Under the pieces are notes generated by a model. That model made no database searches and had not been told where the DNA came from. It saw only the letters and a program-made list of their open reading frames with translations. A stretch of 64,000 nt of DNA from Diprion similis (taxonomy: Eukaryota > Arthropoda > Insecta > Hymenoptera > Diprionidae), in contig NC_060115.1 of NCBI RefSeq assembly GCF_021155765.1, positions 6,924,493-6,988,492 of the forward strand, written 5' to 3'. A program made the translations under genes and the position numbers. How positions within the stretch are numbered: the stretch's first letter is position 1; each line of letters starts with the position of its first letter. This document shows positions 26,601-47,916 of the stretch, in pieces.

Positions 26601-29600
26601 GTATCGAATATTTCAAATCCGTATTCAGTTACGCAATAACTAATTACAGTCTTACTGCAGTGAACGAATTAACTCATCAATACAAATGAATTAATGAAAA
26701 AGAATTTTTTCGTCGCGTTTGAGCATCTCAAAGTTTATCAACTTTCGAAGTAAATTAATATACGTAAAAACACAAACATTCAATGTTCTTTAAATTTCGT
26801 ATTCTAAAGCATTACATTATATATTTAAAATTAATTTGGAGATTTCAGGGCAAATATTATTTTACTTTTTACCAACTAAGCCTTTACGAATCATATCTAT
26901 TCTTATGTTTTTTCGTATATAGTTTTCATTCTACTCAGACTAAAAAATTCTCTTTGAAAAACGTTACCTGCTAATATAGTAATAATAAAGCCAATACATG
27001 ACGTATGTGAACTTATTGTCAGTCATTTTCTTCATTGCTGTTCTTTGAATCATATAATAGCTTTAGTACCACTATCAGATTATGTAATTGTATTTTATAC
27101 ATTAGGTCCTCAATTTGAACGTCAAGCAGTGCTACATTGAACATTCTTTTAACTGACAACTCAGAAACTGGAATGCTTCACTCAGTCACGTGTATTAAGC
27201 AAATATCTACAATACAAAATTTTTAGGCTTCTCCCACGCCTACCTGTGGTAAGTAACTGAGACTCTTCGTACTCTCTGCATACCGATTGACAGCTCTGAG
27301 CTCATCTAGCGTCATACCGGCATGCCGCGAATGATGACTGCCATTACTGGATGATCTGCTTGAAGCCTGTGGTAAATTATATGATACGTATCTTTCTGAG
27401 AAATCTTATTTTTTCTTTTCTCTAACCAAGTGCAATGATTTAAGAGTAAAATAAACTTTGATGCTATAAATTACGCAATTAAAACTAACCTGAAATAAAC
27501 CGTTCTCTTCGAGACTAACTGATAGCCGGGTGTAACTCTCGAGTAAAGTATTTTCGGGTATTATTCCAAGAGACGATGTAAGATCCAAAGATTCTGGTAC
27601 ATGTATTAAAGCTGGTGTGGATTGCGATTCTTCTTGGTGTGACATTGCTGAAATTAGACAGTTTCCATTTAGAAAAGAAACAATGTGATGTTCCTCGAAG
27701 TTGCTACTTCTCAAGAATGTTGTCCTCATTTGAAAATACGAAATGTCAATTCTGAATTAAACTATTGAAATTGATTGTTCAGTATAAAGTAACCACTGAG
27801 GGGTTAATGCAAAAGTTTCATGCACAAGGATATTAGGTTACAAATATTAGATATGGAATAAGTTTCTGAACTTACATTCTAAATTAAATTTTAGGCCCCA
27901 TCTTTCACATTCATACTGTAGCCATGTCTTTTCTGCTTCTAGTGATAATTGCCCTGAAACGAATGTTTTGGCTTGAAATTTTTTTCTTTTGTCTTTCAAA
28001 CCTGTTCCTTGCATTGTAATTTACATGCACGGCACTCATAGTGTGATGAAATACTATTCTTAAGATGAATAGAGATTGGTAACTGACTGGGTGTACAATG
28101 GATTTGGTGTGCTAAAATACTTACTAGAAACTATTGTATCAGGAGGATAACGAAAGCTGAAAATCCAGTCTTCTTCCACCTTCAAAATTCTTCCTGTGAT
28201 ACGAGCATAAAACTCATAGTTTTCTCTTCCAAATAAATTTGAAACACCAAAATTGTCTATCATGAACTTCATTATTCGAGTTGCAACCTGGGAAAAATTT
28301 ATATAAAATTAATTAATCTCAATTTAATTTGTTATTTCGAATAAGACAAGAATGTCTTTATGTTCATTAAAAAGGTCTTTTAATAAAATTCTTAATGAAA
28401 CGAGTAAAACTTAATTGTACCAATTTAACAAAGCTATGATAAAAGGAGTACAGGAGGGGCTAATCGAACGGTAAATATGATATCAATAATGCAGAATTGC
28501 ACTTTTGTGTACAGTACAAAATTATGTTTTTTGAAGAAGAAAATGTCAAGCAGAATGAGTCTGAAAAATTTCTGGAAAATTGCAAACTGCAGTTGCAAAA
28601 GATTACTCTTAGCTTCTAAAAATTCACACAGAGCTTGTGATACTTCATAGAGAGAATTTGATTTTTCAGAATTAAATTTTTGACACCCATTTTCATATTC
28701 TTTGAAACATATGGACAGTGAAATTTGACTGTGCTGTAGCATGTGGTTTATTTCAAGAGTTTTAAAGCAGTGAAGAGTGTTCAATATCAGGCGCATTACT
28801 CAGATATAAGAAGATGTGCAAACAAGTTTCATAAAACGATTGATAGAATAGTATTGGCACAAGGTGGCAACAACACCTTTTTATTACCTGTAACGCAACA
28901 TTATATATTGCACTATGAGACACACGAATGCAAATGGAAGGTGGTGAAACAATGAGATTATGTAAATTAGTTAGCAACCTTGGGACAGTACAAAAATCAA
29001 ACATGTAACACAATTGATAATGTTGTAAACTTACTGAGACCTCTGCCTGATGGTGATTGTAAGCAAACATAAAACAAATGGTTATATGATATAGCAGCAC
29101 ACCAAGTGAGCACGGCTCATGATGCATTGAAATCCAATATTGTTATGCGATCCGTATGTGTAGTTAAAGAATTTAAAAAATTCACTCACACTATCATTTA
29201 TGACAAGTCATGTTTGAATTCTACTCTGTTTACTACTACACACTGTGTTAAACGTTAGTATTATTCATCACATATTAATTCAACATTATCTTTTCATTAT
29301 TTCAAAAAATTAATTAGTTTATATAATCTAACTCCAATACGATGAATAAATCTTATAAAACCACTATTTTTCAAGAGAAACGATATCGACGTATTTTGGA
29401 ATAAATCCATACAGAGTAAGTTTGAAAAAATTAATAAGGTATCACAGTGTACCTTGAACCTGAGCACATCTTCCATTTTTGCTGTTTTTCCATCACTTAC
29501 ACAGCTCTGGAAAAAGGAAGGAGCCACAGATACTCCCAGGGCTTCGCTGGACATTCCTGTACGAGCTCTTTCACTGTTCACTGCGACTACCCTGAACGTT

Positions 29601-31402
29601 CCAAACAACAGTACAAGCAAGCGTTGTGTGTAGACTGGTAGAGATGTGATTAATCTATAGAAAACAGATAGATAAGAAAATCATTTAAAAGTTAGACAAG
29701 TCATAAACCCTTATGTCATTTAACTAAAATTTAGTTCCAACAGAAGTCCAAAGTTCAAGATAGTGTTGTTTGATCGCTATCTTAATCTACCAATTCTCTT
29801 TGTTGATGATACTAGATTCTCTATCAGATTATAAATTGACATGCTGCCTCATTCGAAAGATAGTCCTTGAATGGATATGTTCTTAACTAGAAACTGAAAT
29901 ATTTCTATTCCAAAGTCATAAATTCAAGCAAGAAATTACTGAAATATTTCTATTCCAAAGATGAGTGAACGTGAACGAATGAAAAATTGCACCACACAGT
30001 TAGCAAATTAAAAAATTTAATCCCTTTCTTTTGAGTAAAATTTTTCTAAAAGTTTACTTTGTTTTTGGGTGTCTAATGGCTACAGGTACTGATCACTTAT
30101 ACTTACTTATGAATCTGGTCCCTCTGTTGCTCGATGCTGTCCAACTGTATAACTGTAAAAAGCTGCTGTTCACCCTCTCTGCCAAATACTCCGCCAGGAA
30201 TTTTACGTAGGAACTTTTTGAGAACACTGGCTATGGTATAGACGCTAAAGTTATCCATGTTCACCAGTCGACCGGTTTGCAAGAAATGTATAAGCTTCTT
30301 CATGTTTCCTTGGTGTCCCGGCGCACGAAAAACATCTTTTCTAAGTGGTGCTTCTTTGTTTAATTTAAGAATCAGAACCTGCAATGTTATTTGTGAATGC
30401 TTGAATATTAGGAGAACGACAAACCTTGGTATTCCAACAGCTGATTAAATATTCTTACCAATAATGGGCCGGGTATATCATTCTTGCAAACTTCGTCCAG
30501 TGGTACTCCAAACTTCACTCTGAAACAATATTATTATTAACATAAACCACATATTCAACTAGCATTCAAGTACGTACAAATTTCTAATTCTAAGCAATCA
30601 TTTTCTGTTATAATGTTGAAATTAAAAGCTTATCTCAACTATTGGAATAATTATCAGGTATTATTTACATGTTCAGATTACAGCTGTCTGATTAATTAAT
30701 AAAAGGAAAACAGCATCAAGGTGATTTTGTTGTATAACTGATACATATTAGTATTCAACTTTCTACTGTTTGCTTTATTTCGCATTTATAATATTCTGGG
30801 AATAATTGCCAGACTAGTTTCTAATTAGAAGGTTGTATTATATAAACGAGATCATAACTTTCTGGAAGCTAGTCGTTACTTTTTACTCTAGTTTTCACAT
30901 TACTTTATCAATTTGAAAAGACATGAGAAAGAATTTAGTAAACGTAGTACCGTACACAACTTTTCCAAGTTATCTTTTCCAGATTAATAAGCACAGTAAA
31001 CAAATGAGCTATGACAATTAAACAAGGAGAATGGAGAAGAGTGTATTTGAGAAGATGCATCGGTATAAACGATATGTAGGGTTCAGGACTGTCGGAACAG
31101 TGCATTTACATTAACTTGCTGAAATGCTGATTCCAGGAATGCAGATGAATGGCAAATTGACTCAACAACAATAGAGTGGAATTGGAAAAACGAAGGAAAG
31201 ATAAGCTTGATGTGTAAAGAATTTTGTAAAATTTTAAAGAAGCTTACAAAAGATACGGTATTTCAGTCAAGAGTGAAGTTGAAGAGACTAACTTTTCGAG
31301 ACGCCTAGGGTACGGCGGGACCGAGGACGGGTGCCCGCAGCTTGTCACGACATTTCCCAACGTCGCCGCTCGACGATGCATCCTTTCCGTCCAGCTGCTC
31401 AT
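23654..31402 (-). CDS. RhoGAP-domain protein (ARHGAP20/TAGAP-like)
   Basis: Predicted GTPase-activating protein for Rho-family GTPases. Exons with matching phases: 31402-31248, 30519-30459, 30378-30107, 29654-29453, 28287-28125, 27953-27876, 27647-27490, 27366-27244, 24233-24089, 24009-23654; total 570 aa. The RhoGAP domain spans about residues 52-260. It opens with VKFGVPLDEVCKNDIPGPLL, has the arginine finger R90 in DVFRAPG, and contains SVLKKFLRKIPGGVFG, which most resembles ARHGAP20/TAGAP proteins. The asparagine normally found in the later helix (as in NL..AP) is alanine here (A201, EALGVSVAP). The rest is low-complexity and rich in Ser, Arg and Lys, ending in YKPRI. No N-terminal PH or RA domain is seen. 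The start at 31402 has A at -3, but the frame stays open upstream to 31705, so a longer N-terminus is possible. Family call is firm; the exact orthologue is uncertain. Confidence 0.88.
24234..27243 (-). other. RhoGAP gene intron 8 (3.0 kb)
   Basis: AT-rich intron between the exons ending at 27244 and starting at 24233. It contains an (AAT)n/(AAC)n microsatellite at about 25782-25850, which produces an Asn-rich open frame that is not a gene. Nothing else recognisable. Confidence 0.6.
28288..29452 (-). other. RhoGAP gene intron 4 (1.2 kb)
   Basis: Lies inside the RhoGAP-domain coding region, between the exon ending with RFK and the exon starting VATRIMKF. Both ends are phase 0. Open frames on either strand show no recognisable domain. 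An additional phase-0 exon cannot be excluded, but none is needed for domain continuity. Confidence 0.55.
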
Positions 31403-32976
31403 TATACACGCGGGGTTACACCCACGCAAACTTTTTACGCGGTGCGCGTGGGACGCTAACTGGCGTCCAGGTCGCCCAGGAACTTCTGCTGTCGCTGCGA
31501 CGGACGACACTTCTACCACGCGCCACACCGCGATGATAACAAAACCCCCCCCACCACAAGGCGCTGCTACCTGTGGCAGCGCGGAGCAACACGAAGCCAA
31601 GGTATAACCGTTGTCGAACTTATGTGGATCATGGGATATCCTAACCTCGTCGATCCGAATATACACGATGCATTCCTCAAGCGCGACTGGTTTTGTGGCC
31701 CACAATAGGCCACAAAATGTAACCTATCTCTTCAATAAATGATGAAGACTGTTAAACCCCGACATTTTTTAACCACGGTCTTTCTCAGACTGACCGCAGC
31801 CAAAACAATTCGACACATGAAAACATTTCCACGGGGGAGAAAGTTAACCACACCTCTCTCACTTCATTTCAAAAAATCAATATGGCCTCGGTATGTCTTT
31901 ATTAAATCCGTGTTCTTAAACGTCACAGAATATTTACCATCTTCTGCTGGCCTCTCTAGTAATAAGTAGACAATCAGCAATCGCGAAACTTTTTTATACC
32001 TAGGTGACTGAAGACTGTCCGGTTACGTAAATGGCTACCGCCGATAAAGAAGCTACCGCATCGCCAACACGTCTTTTTGTGACCCCAGATTAACCCACCG
32101 AGTACTGATCACGAAAATTTTGCGAAGGGACAACCGTCTTTCATTCCTTTCGTTAACGGTTTACTCAAATAGGTGCAGTGGTGCAGTCCATGTAAACTGA
32201 ACTATAATACAAACCGGGCTTAACGCCTTGTCTTTTTTGTTTGCATTCTGTCTTGACAGTTACAGTTGAGGCATTAACCATTTGAAAATAGTTGTAAGCG
32301 ATCACATCGCCAGCGGCAGAGCATGTTCTTGAGGATTCTCTGTTACTTTTTGGTCTGATATTTATTATTTATTTATAACGTGAGAGTGGTGTGTAAGATT
32401 CGCGAGTAACCTATTAACTGCGACGAACTCCTAAATTCGTTGCAAGGATCCTCGATTGCAAGGCAAGTCCATTTTCCGTTTGATGAATCACTAGGGAGCG
32501 AAATTTGTTGCTCCTTAACCGTCGTTTCTATCATACCAAATAGGGAATCAACCTTCAACGTTTTCTTACCATGCAATTTCACCTTTCAAGGAATTATAAC
32601 TATTGATTTTCCTTCAACACAAACCTCATGACCAAATCAGGTTACACAATTATCTCATCATTAACCCAAACATGTCCTATAATACGTTCGGGTTCCAACG
32701 TGATTAAGGACAGCTTGTCCCTTTATCCTTGTGTATTTTATCTTCATCAGAGACTCAATTGAGCAAATAAAAAAACTACAATCAACATTCAGTTGCCTCT
32801 GTTTACATATTCTCAGAATTAACATGCACAGAATTTATTCGCAAATGTCAACCATGGTCTTCCTTAGAATGAGGAAATTCTGCAAAATTTGAGCTTTTGA
32901 AATTAAAGTATGTTGAAATTCCATAATATGATTTGATTTTAAAACTTTCTTTGCTTTTTTTTTTATTGCATTACAG
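31403..32976. promoter_or_regulatory. divergent promoter region between the RhoGAP gene and msps
   Basis: The two start codons point away from each other and lie 1.58 kb apart, so both promoters must share this stretch unless they lie beyond unseen UTR exons. msps has a non-coding 5' exon here, because a splice acceptor (TTACAG, ending at 32976) lies 10 bases before its ATG. The RhoGAP-proximal 300 bases are GC-rich and contain a run of eight C at about 31545. A 20-codon open frame (32031-32093) lies in the probable msps leader. No TATA box is evident. Confidence 0.5.
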
Positions 32977-32986
32977 AAACGTTAGA

Positions 32987-43013
<10,027 letters not shown>

Positions 43014-44544
43014 ATAAACTCTCTGTATACTTCAATAATATTTTAGGTAAGCCTTAGAGGATAATGCAGCGGCAAATTCAACACTTACAAAGCTACTTAA
43101 GATTTTGCATTCTGTACATGGGATTTTACCGATTGTCATACAATTTGAAACGTGAAAACCAAATGTTTGAGCGAGAAATTACGTACATTAATAAACATAA
43201 ATATTTTATGTACAAAAAATCTCTTTCAGGGTTGCAGTGCTTAAGTAACTGGATTACAAAGTATAGCAAACAGTCTATAATCACGTACCTAACATTATAC
43301 CCTCAACGTCCAGAGTGACATTAACAGTAGCTGTTTTGCTCCATTTCCTCAGTAGTTGTGTATAGTTGACACTACTATTAATGATGTATTGTTGATGTGT
43401 TATGATATTAATGAATATGAGTAAATTACAGACGCAATTAAAAGTATATACGTGAAAAGGTAGTTGGTGATTTGAGACTGATTTTGTAACTGATTTAAAA
43501 TTGTGTTATTTTCCTAATAAATCATTTGGCTTTTAATTTACATACATACATCATTTTGAAATCACGCAAAATTTAAACGCCACATTATTATTATTCATAT
43601 TATTTGGGTGGTGCAACATTATAAATCACTCGTTTAACATAAAAATACTTTTACATCAGACACGGTAAGTGAAAATAAATGAATCTCAAAGGTAGATCAA
43701 CTATTTATGTGCATTGTGTCTATGAAACCCGGTGCAGTAATATTATAAGTCATAGTTGAGTATCTTATCAGAACTCTTCAAGCAATATATATTCCACTCA
43801 CTGTTGATGATTACTAGGAAATATTTATTTTTTCGATTGATTTTACAGTAAAAATAAATCCTTAATACTTTGTTCATTTTAGTTAGAAAAATATAATACA
43901 TATAATGTAAAATGATACAAATAGGAAGAAAAATACATCCACTCTGTTATGCTATTGATAAAACTTTACACAATAAGTCTACAATTTATGGAACAGTATC
44001 AACAGTAATGGAATCAATACCGACGACACCTGTATTATAAGTTACACAAAACCAGAACTTTTCACTGGAGTAACGCTGTTGAGTAAAAATATAAATCATT
44101 CTAGAGTATTAACTCCATTCATAGTAGTGTTGCGTTTTATACTTGCGCACCGCGTGTATATCATTGCAGGTTAACGTTTGGCGTAAAAATGCTATGCAAT
44201 ATGTACCTATTATCTTCACCAGAATGGAACATTAGTGCAGAAAAATGATCTTATCTGCAGTTCTTATGACTAAAAAAGAATCACAGTGCTCTCTAAAGAA
44301 CAGCTCGTACTGATAGAATCAGGTAATGCTTTGCTCGCTAGAAAGGCATGTATGTACATACACTTTAGTGTATAATTAAAAAATACTAGAAATATGATGT
44401 GACAACGGTTTGTAAAAATGGCAACAATTTTACTGTATAGAGATGGGACGTTTAACACTATTTTATACCGTGCTTACCGTCATAAACACATAACATTATT
44501 ATAAATTATTAATAGGCTGCACTCTCAATTAAGTTGTCTAATGC
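43014..44544. other. convergent 3' UTRs of msps and TMEM165
   Basis: No coding sequence. Forward AATAAA signals suited to msps occur at about 43190 and 43517. A reverse signal (TTTATT at 43824-43829) could serve the TMEM165 transcript, which would bring the two 3' ends close together or overlapping. Open frames here have no recognisable product. Confidence 0.5.
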
Positions 44545-46139
44545 CTAAACATCTTCCGTTGGATTGACGAATAATGCTGTAATCGCGAACAGTAGAAATA
44601 CTACACCTCCAATAATTGTAACTGAAAATAATAAAGACACTCTATAGATCAGATTTTCACCTACTGGAATGCAATTCAATTCAATTTGTTTTTGAAAATT
44701 TACGGTAAATTGACACATAATTGAATAATGTAATTGTTGATATTGTGAGGATGCATGATCATAGAACGTTTTCGATATTATACCTGTTCGAACTGATATT
44801 TTCTGTGCTATCATACGCCCACCAAGTACAGCCAATCCTGTGCAAAATGCATGTCCTAATATTCCACCTAACGTGACACCGTAAACGTTCTGAAAAACAA
44901 TATATTTTTGCATGAAACAAAGTTCCGATCATGAGAATGGTTGCATGATTTCTTATATTACCATACAGTAATAATGTAAAGAACAACAAATAATGTAGCT
45001 CACCTCTCGAGCTGCAAGAATGATTGTTGTGAGTTGTGAACGATCTCCCCATTCCGCAAGAAATGTGAGAGTGAAAGCTTGTATGAAAATTCTCGAAACA
45101 AATAACCACACACTGTTCGCTTTTGTTGTTTTCCTAATTACTCCAGTTTCTGGATCCTGGACGATGCTAGTACTGGCTTCTTTTTCATACTGAAATAAAT
45201 TCCCAAGTACTCCTGCTTATTTATGAAAAAGATTTAATAAGAAGAGGTACCAATTAGTAGGTAACCATCTGATCTGAAGACAGTAATATTTAGTTCAAAT
45301 ACTGCATCACATACTTCATCCTCTCGTTTCCGTAAGTCTAACTGAACCTCTTCCAGTTCTTCTTGACCTTCATTTGGAGACATGTAGTAACCATCACGTA
45401 GCATCTTCAGACCAAACAGTGCGAAAAGAGCGGTAGAAATGTAGTAGGTATAAGCTCGTGGAATTATGGTTGCGGCATAACCGAAAACAACTGAGGAGAA
45501 AATTTTCTTTAATAATATAAAGTGACAAATATTGAGAAGATTCTGATCATTTTTACTCTCTAATGGTGCACTATATATAACTATTAAAAAATACCCAGCA
45601 CGTTACGAATCTTTTCTTGTTTTCAAAAGATGCATGCGACGTTTAAAGTTGACGCCACTAGCTATATACTTTGAGACAGTAACTGATGGAACGATTAAGA
45701 AGCAAAGAATTGGAAATAAATTTTCTCAACTGTACCAGAGAGAATAGTCATCAAAGCGAGGGCACTTATAGCACCGGAAAAAACAGTAAGTCGTGGATGT
45801 CGCATAGCCATGATAGCTGCAATGAAGAAAGTTTTGTCCCCAAGTTCAGAGACAACGATGACCGAGAGCGAGGCAACGAAGGCATGAAGCAGACCTAAAT
45901 TGCCTTTGGGCTGAGTCGACGTTGTGTCAGCGGAATTCTGTAAATAATCATACACGCAAGTTTGGGGTGAACGAGAAGAGAATAGGGCTTCGTCTCAGAA
46001 ATACACTTACCATTGAGGAGCTTGCAAGAGTCTGGTCTACATCTTCGAAGGGCGATTTTTCAGCAAAAACAACGGAGGTTAGGTACGAAATAAATATGCC
46101 AAGTGAAATGACATTTCGGATTCCAATATTGGGGTACAT
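44545..46139 (-). CDS. TMEM165: TMEM165/GDT1-family Golgi cation transporter (UPF0016)
   Basis: Multi-pass membrane protein of the family that moves Ca2+/Mn2+ into the Golgi and supports glycosylation. Exons with matching phases: 46139-46011, 45937-45736, 45490-45315, 45189-45004, 44889-44784, 44621-44545; 291 aa. Residues 1-26 form a signal peptide ending in VVFA. The two family signature motifs are both intact: ELGDKT at residues 74-79 and EWGDRS at 215-220, in internally repeated three-helix halves. Between them lies a charged loop (GQEELEEV, then KREDE). The end matches human TMEM165 closely (RMIAQKISVR, then TIIGG and ALFVNP). It converges on msps and diverges from the guanylate cyclase gene about 7.7 kb away. 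Length is slightly below the human protein (about 324 aa) because the N-terminus is shorter. Confidence 0.95.
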
Positions 46140-46894
46140 TTTGTACGATTGTAGCTCTATAACCTGGGGCTGTTAAGTGTGGAAAGATTAGAGAAAATGT
46201 GAGATAACTGTCCCATCGATAACGGAGAATAGTCACAGCCCTGTTGCTCATTCGCTTTATATACGTACATATATACGTGGATCCGCAGATTTAAAACGTG
46301 GCGTGCAAACAATTCACACCGACGTAAAGATCGATGTGGTTATACACACACAAATACAAATACATGTAATATTTCAATACTATAGTTCAAAACTCCATTC
46401 GCACGCTCTCTTTATTCACGTAAAAATCACGTGACTGTTATCCTCAGTTTACAACAGTCCATAATCGTAAGAACTGTGGTAAAAACTACGGGCAGTTTTT
46501 TCAGGTTTAATCAACCGTAGACCGTAGACGCTCATTATGCATCAATGACAACCGACAGAGCAAATATTGATGGAGATCACACGCACAGTAATTCATGAGT
46601 ATTGCGTTCACATGTGTTTTTCTTGTCTCGTTCGCCGTTTTATCAATAGACGGCGTTGCAAGCGATTCATATTTCTCGCCAACTTTCTTAGGGCGATTGT
46701 AGCTTTTTGCGAATGCAGCTTTTAAAACAAATTTTATTACAAATGTCTGTCAATAAAAACGCTTCTCGGTTCAATCTCATGTCTGCCCGAAATCAAAATC
46801 CCAAAAACCGATGAAATTACAGATATTCAGTTTTGCGTGCTCGGCTTACCAAATCCAAATGTAGGTCCCCTGCACTTCGTCGGTCCCAATTCAT

Positions 46895-47203
46895 CCCCGG
46901 TAAAAATTTCTACTATTACGAATTTTTACAGAAATTGGAACATTTCGTATTATGTCGTACGAAATTTTATATATGCATAGTTTTTCGTAAAGAATTGTTA
47001 ATTTAGTTTGAAAATAGTACTAGCTTGTAGATTTCTGCCTGAAAAAATACAAATTTTCATGAAAATCTACAAGTTTTTATGAGAAACTGTGTATGCATAT
47101 ATTTACAATTTTGGGCGAAAACAATTATTTGTACCGAATTGTACTAAATTTTCCAATTTCTCTGAAAGTTCGTTAAAAATCGTAGAAATTATTTTCACCA
47201 GGG
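46895..47203. mobile_element. MITE-like element with CCC(C/T)GGT ends
   Basis: The left end CCCCGGTAAAAATTTCTAC and the reverse complement of the right end (CCCTGGTGAAAATAATTTC) match with small gaps. The similarity continues inward for roughly 60-70 bases, including GAAATTGGAA on both arms. Total length is 309 bp with no open frame for a transposase. Both ends begin CCC and are flanked by AT. It is probably a non-autonomous DNA transposon; the superfamily is not assigned. Confidence 0.6.
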
Positions 47204-47899
47204 ATATCTCTTTTTGTACAATTTAAAGGTTCATAGGTAACTGTTATAGTGCAGAATTGAGGGATTAAAAAGTATGAGCTCAGCCATCAGCTGTTATAAA
47301 AAATCGTTCTTCTCTAGAGCAGCAATAACATACAGCAAAGTATAAAAATATTTTGACTCCACATATATTAGTGAATTCTATGCAAATTGAAATGAGCACA
47401 AGGTAGCACGTTAATTACCTCATGTGCGCAGCACGAATTGTTGCACTTGTAAGTATGTTTTTAAGAATGAAAGCAAACCGACCGTTTCCTAATGTTAACA
47501 GACGCTCCCGATAAGATTTTATTATCAATTCACATACAATAAACACGATACAAAATGCGATTGCCGTTGAGTGCTGTATTAATAGGTTTTGGAAGCGATT
47601 ACGTTATTCATATAAAAATTTTACAATATTACAAGTTTTTGTAATCATACATCAGCTTCTTATCACAGGCGACTGTATTTCCGTGCTATAAGGACTTTTT
47701 GTTTTACTCACGAAAATTGAGTTGAATAAATTTTATCACATGATATCAAATATGTACGTTAGTCGTTAGAAATGAATATTTATTAAATATTCGTCAGGTG
47801 TGTTGCTCTTCACATTCACACATATATTTTCAGAGCCAGGAAGCTTATTTAATACTGCCTTATTTAATGCGCGGCCAACCCTGTTTCGTTGACAATGCG

Positions 47900-47916
47900 C
47901 GTCACGCGTGACGTCA
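47900..47916. promoter_or_regulatory. composite CRE palindrome
   Basis: A perfect 14-bp palindrome, CGTCACGCGTGACG (47900-47913), overlaps a full cAMP-response element, TGACGTCA (47909-47916). CREB/ATF-family bZIP proteins bind this octamer. It lies about 1.8 kb upstream of TMEM165 and 5.9 kb upstream of the cyclase, in a locally CpG-containing patch. Binding is inferred from the motif only. Confidence 0.4.

Noticed and set aside
28434-29127. Two minus-strand open frames in RhoGAP intron 4
   Set aside because: They do not continue the RhoGAP domain, whose exons on either side join directly in phase 0.
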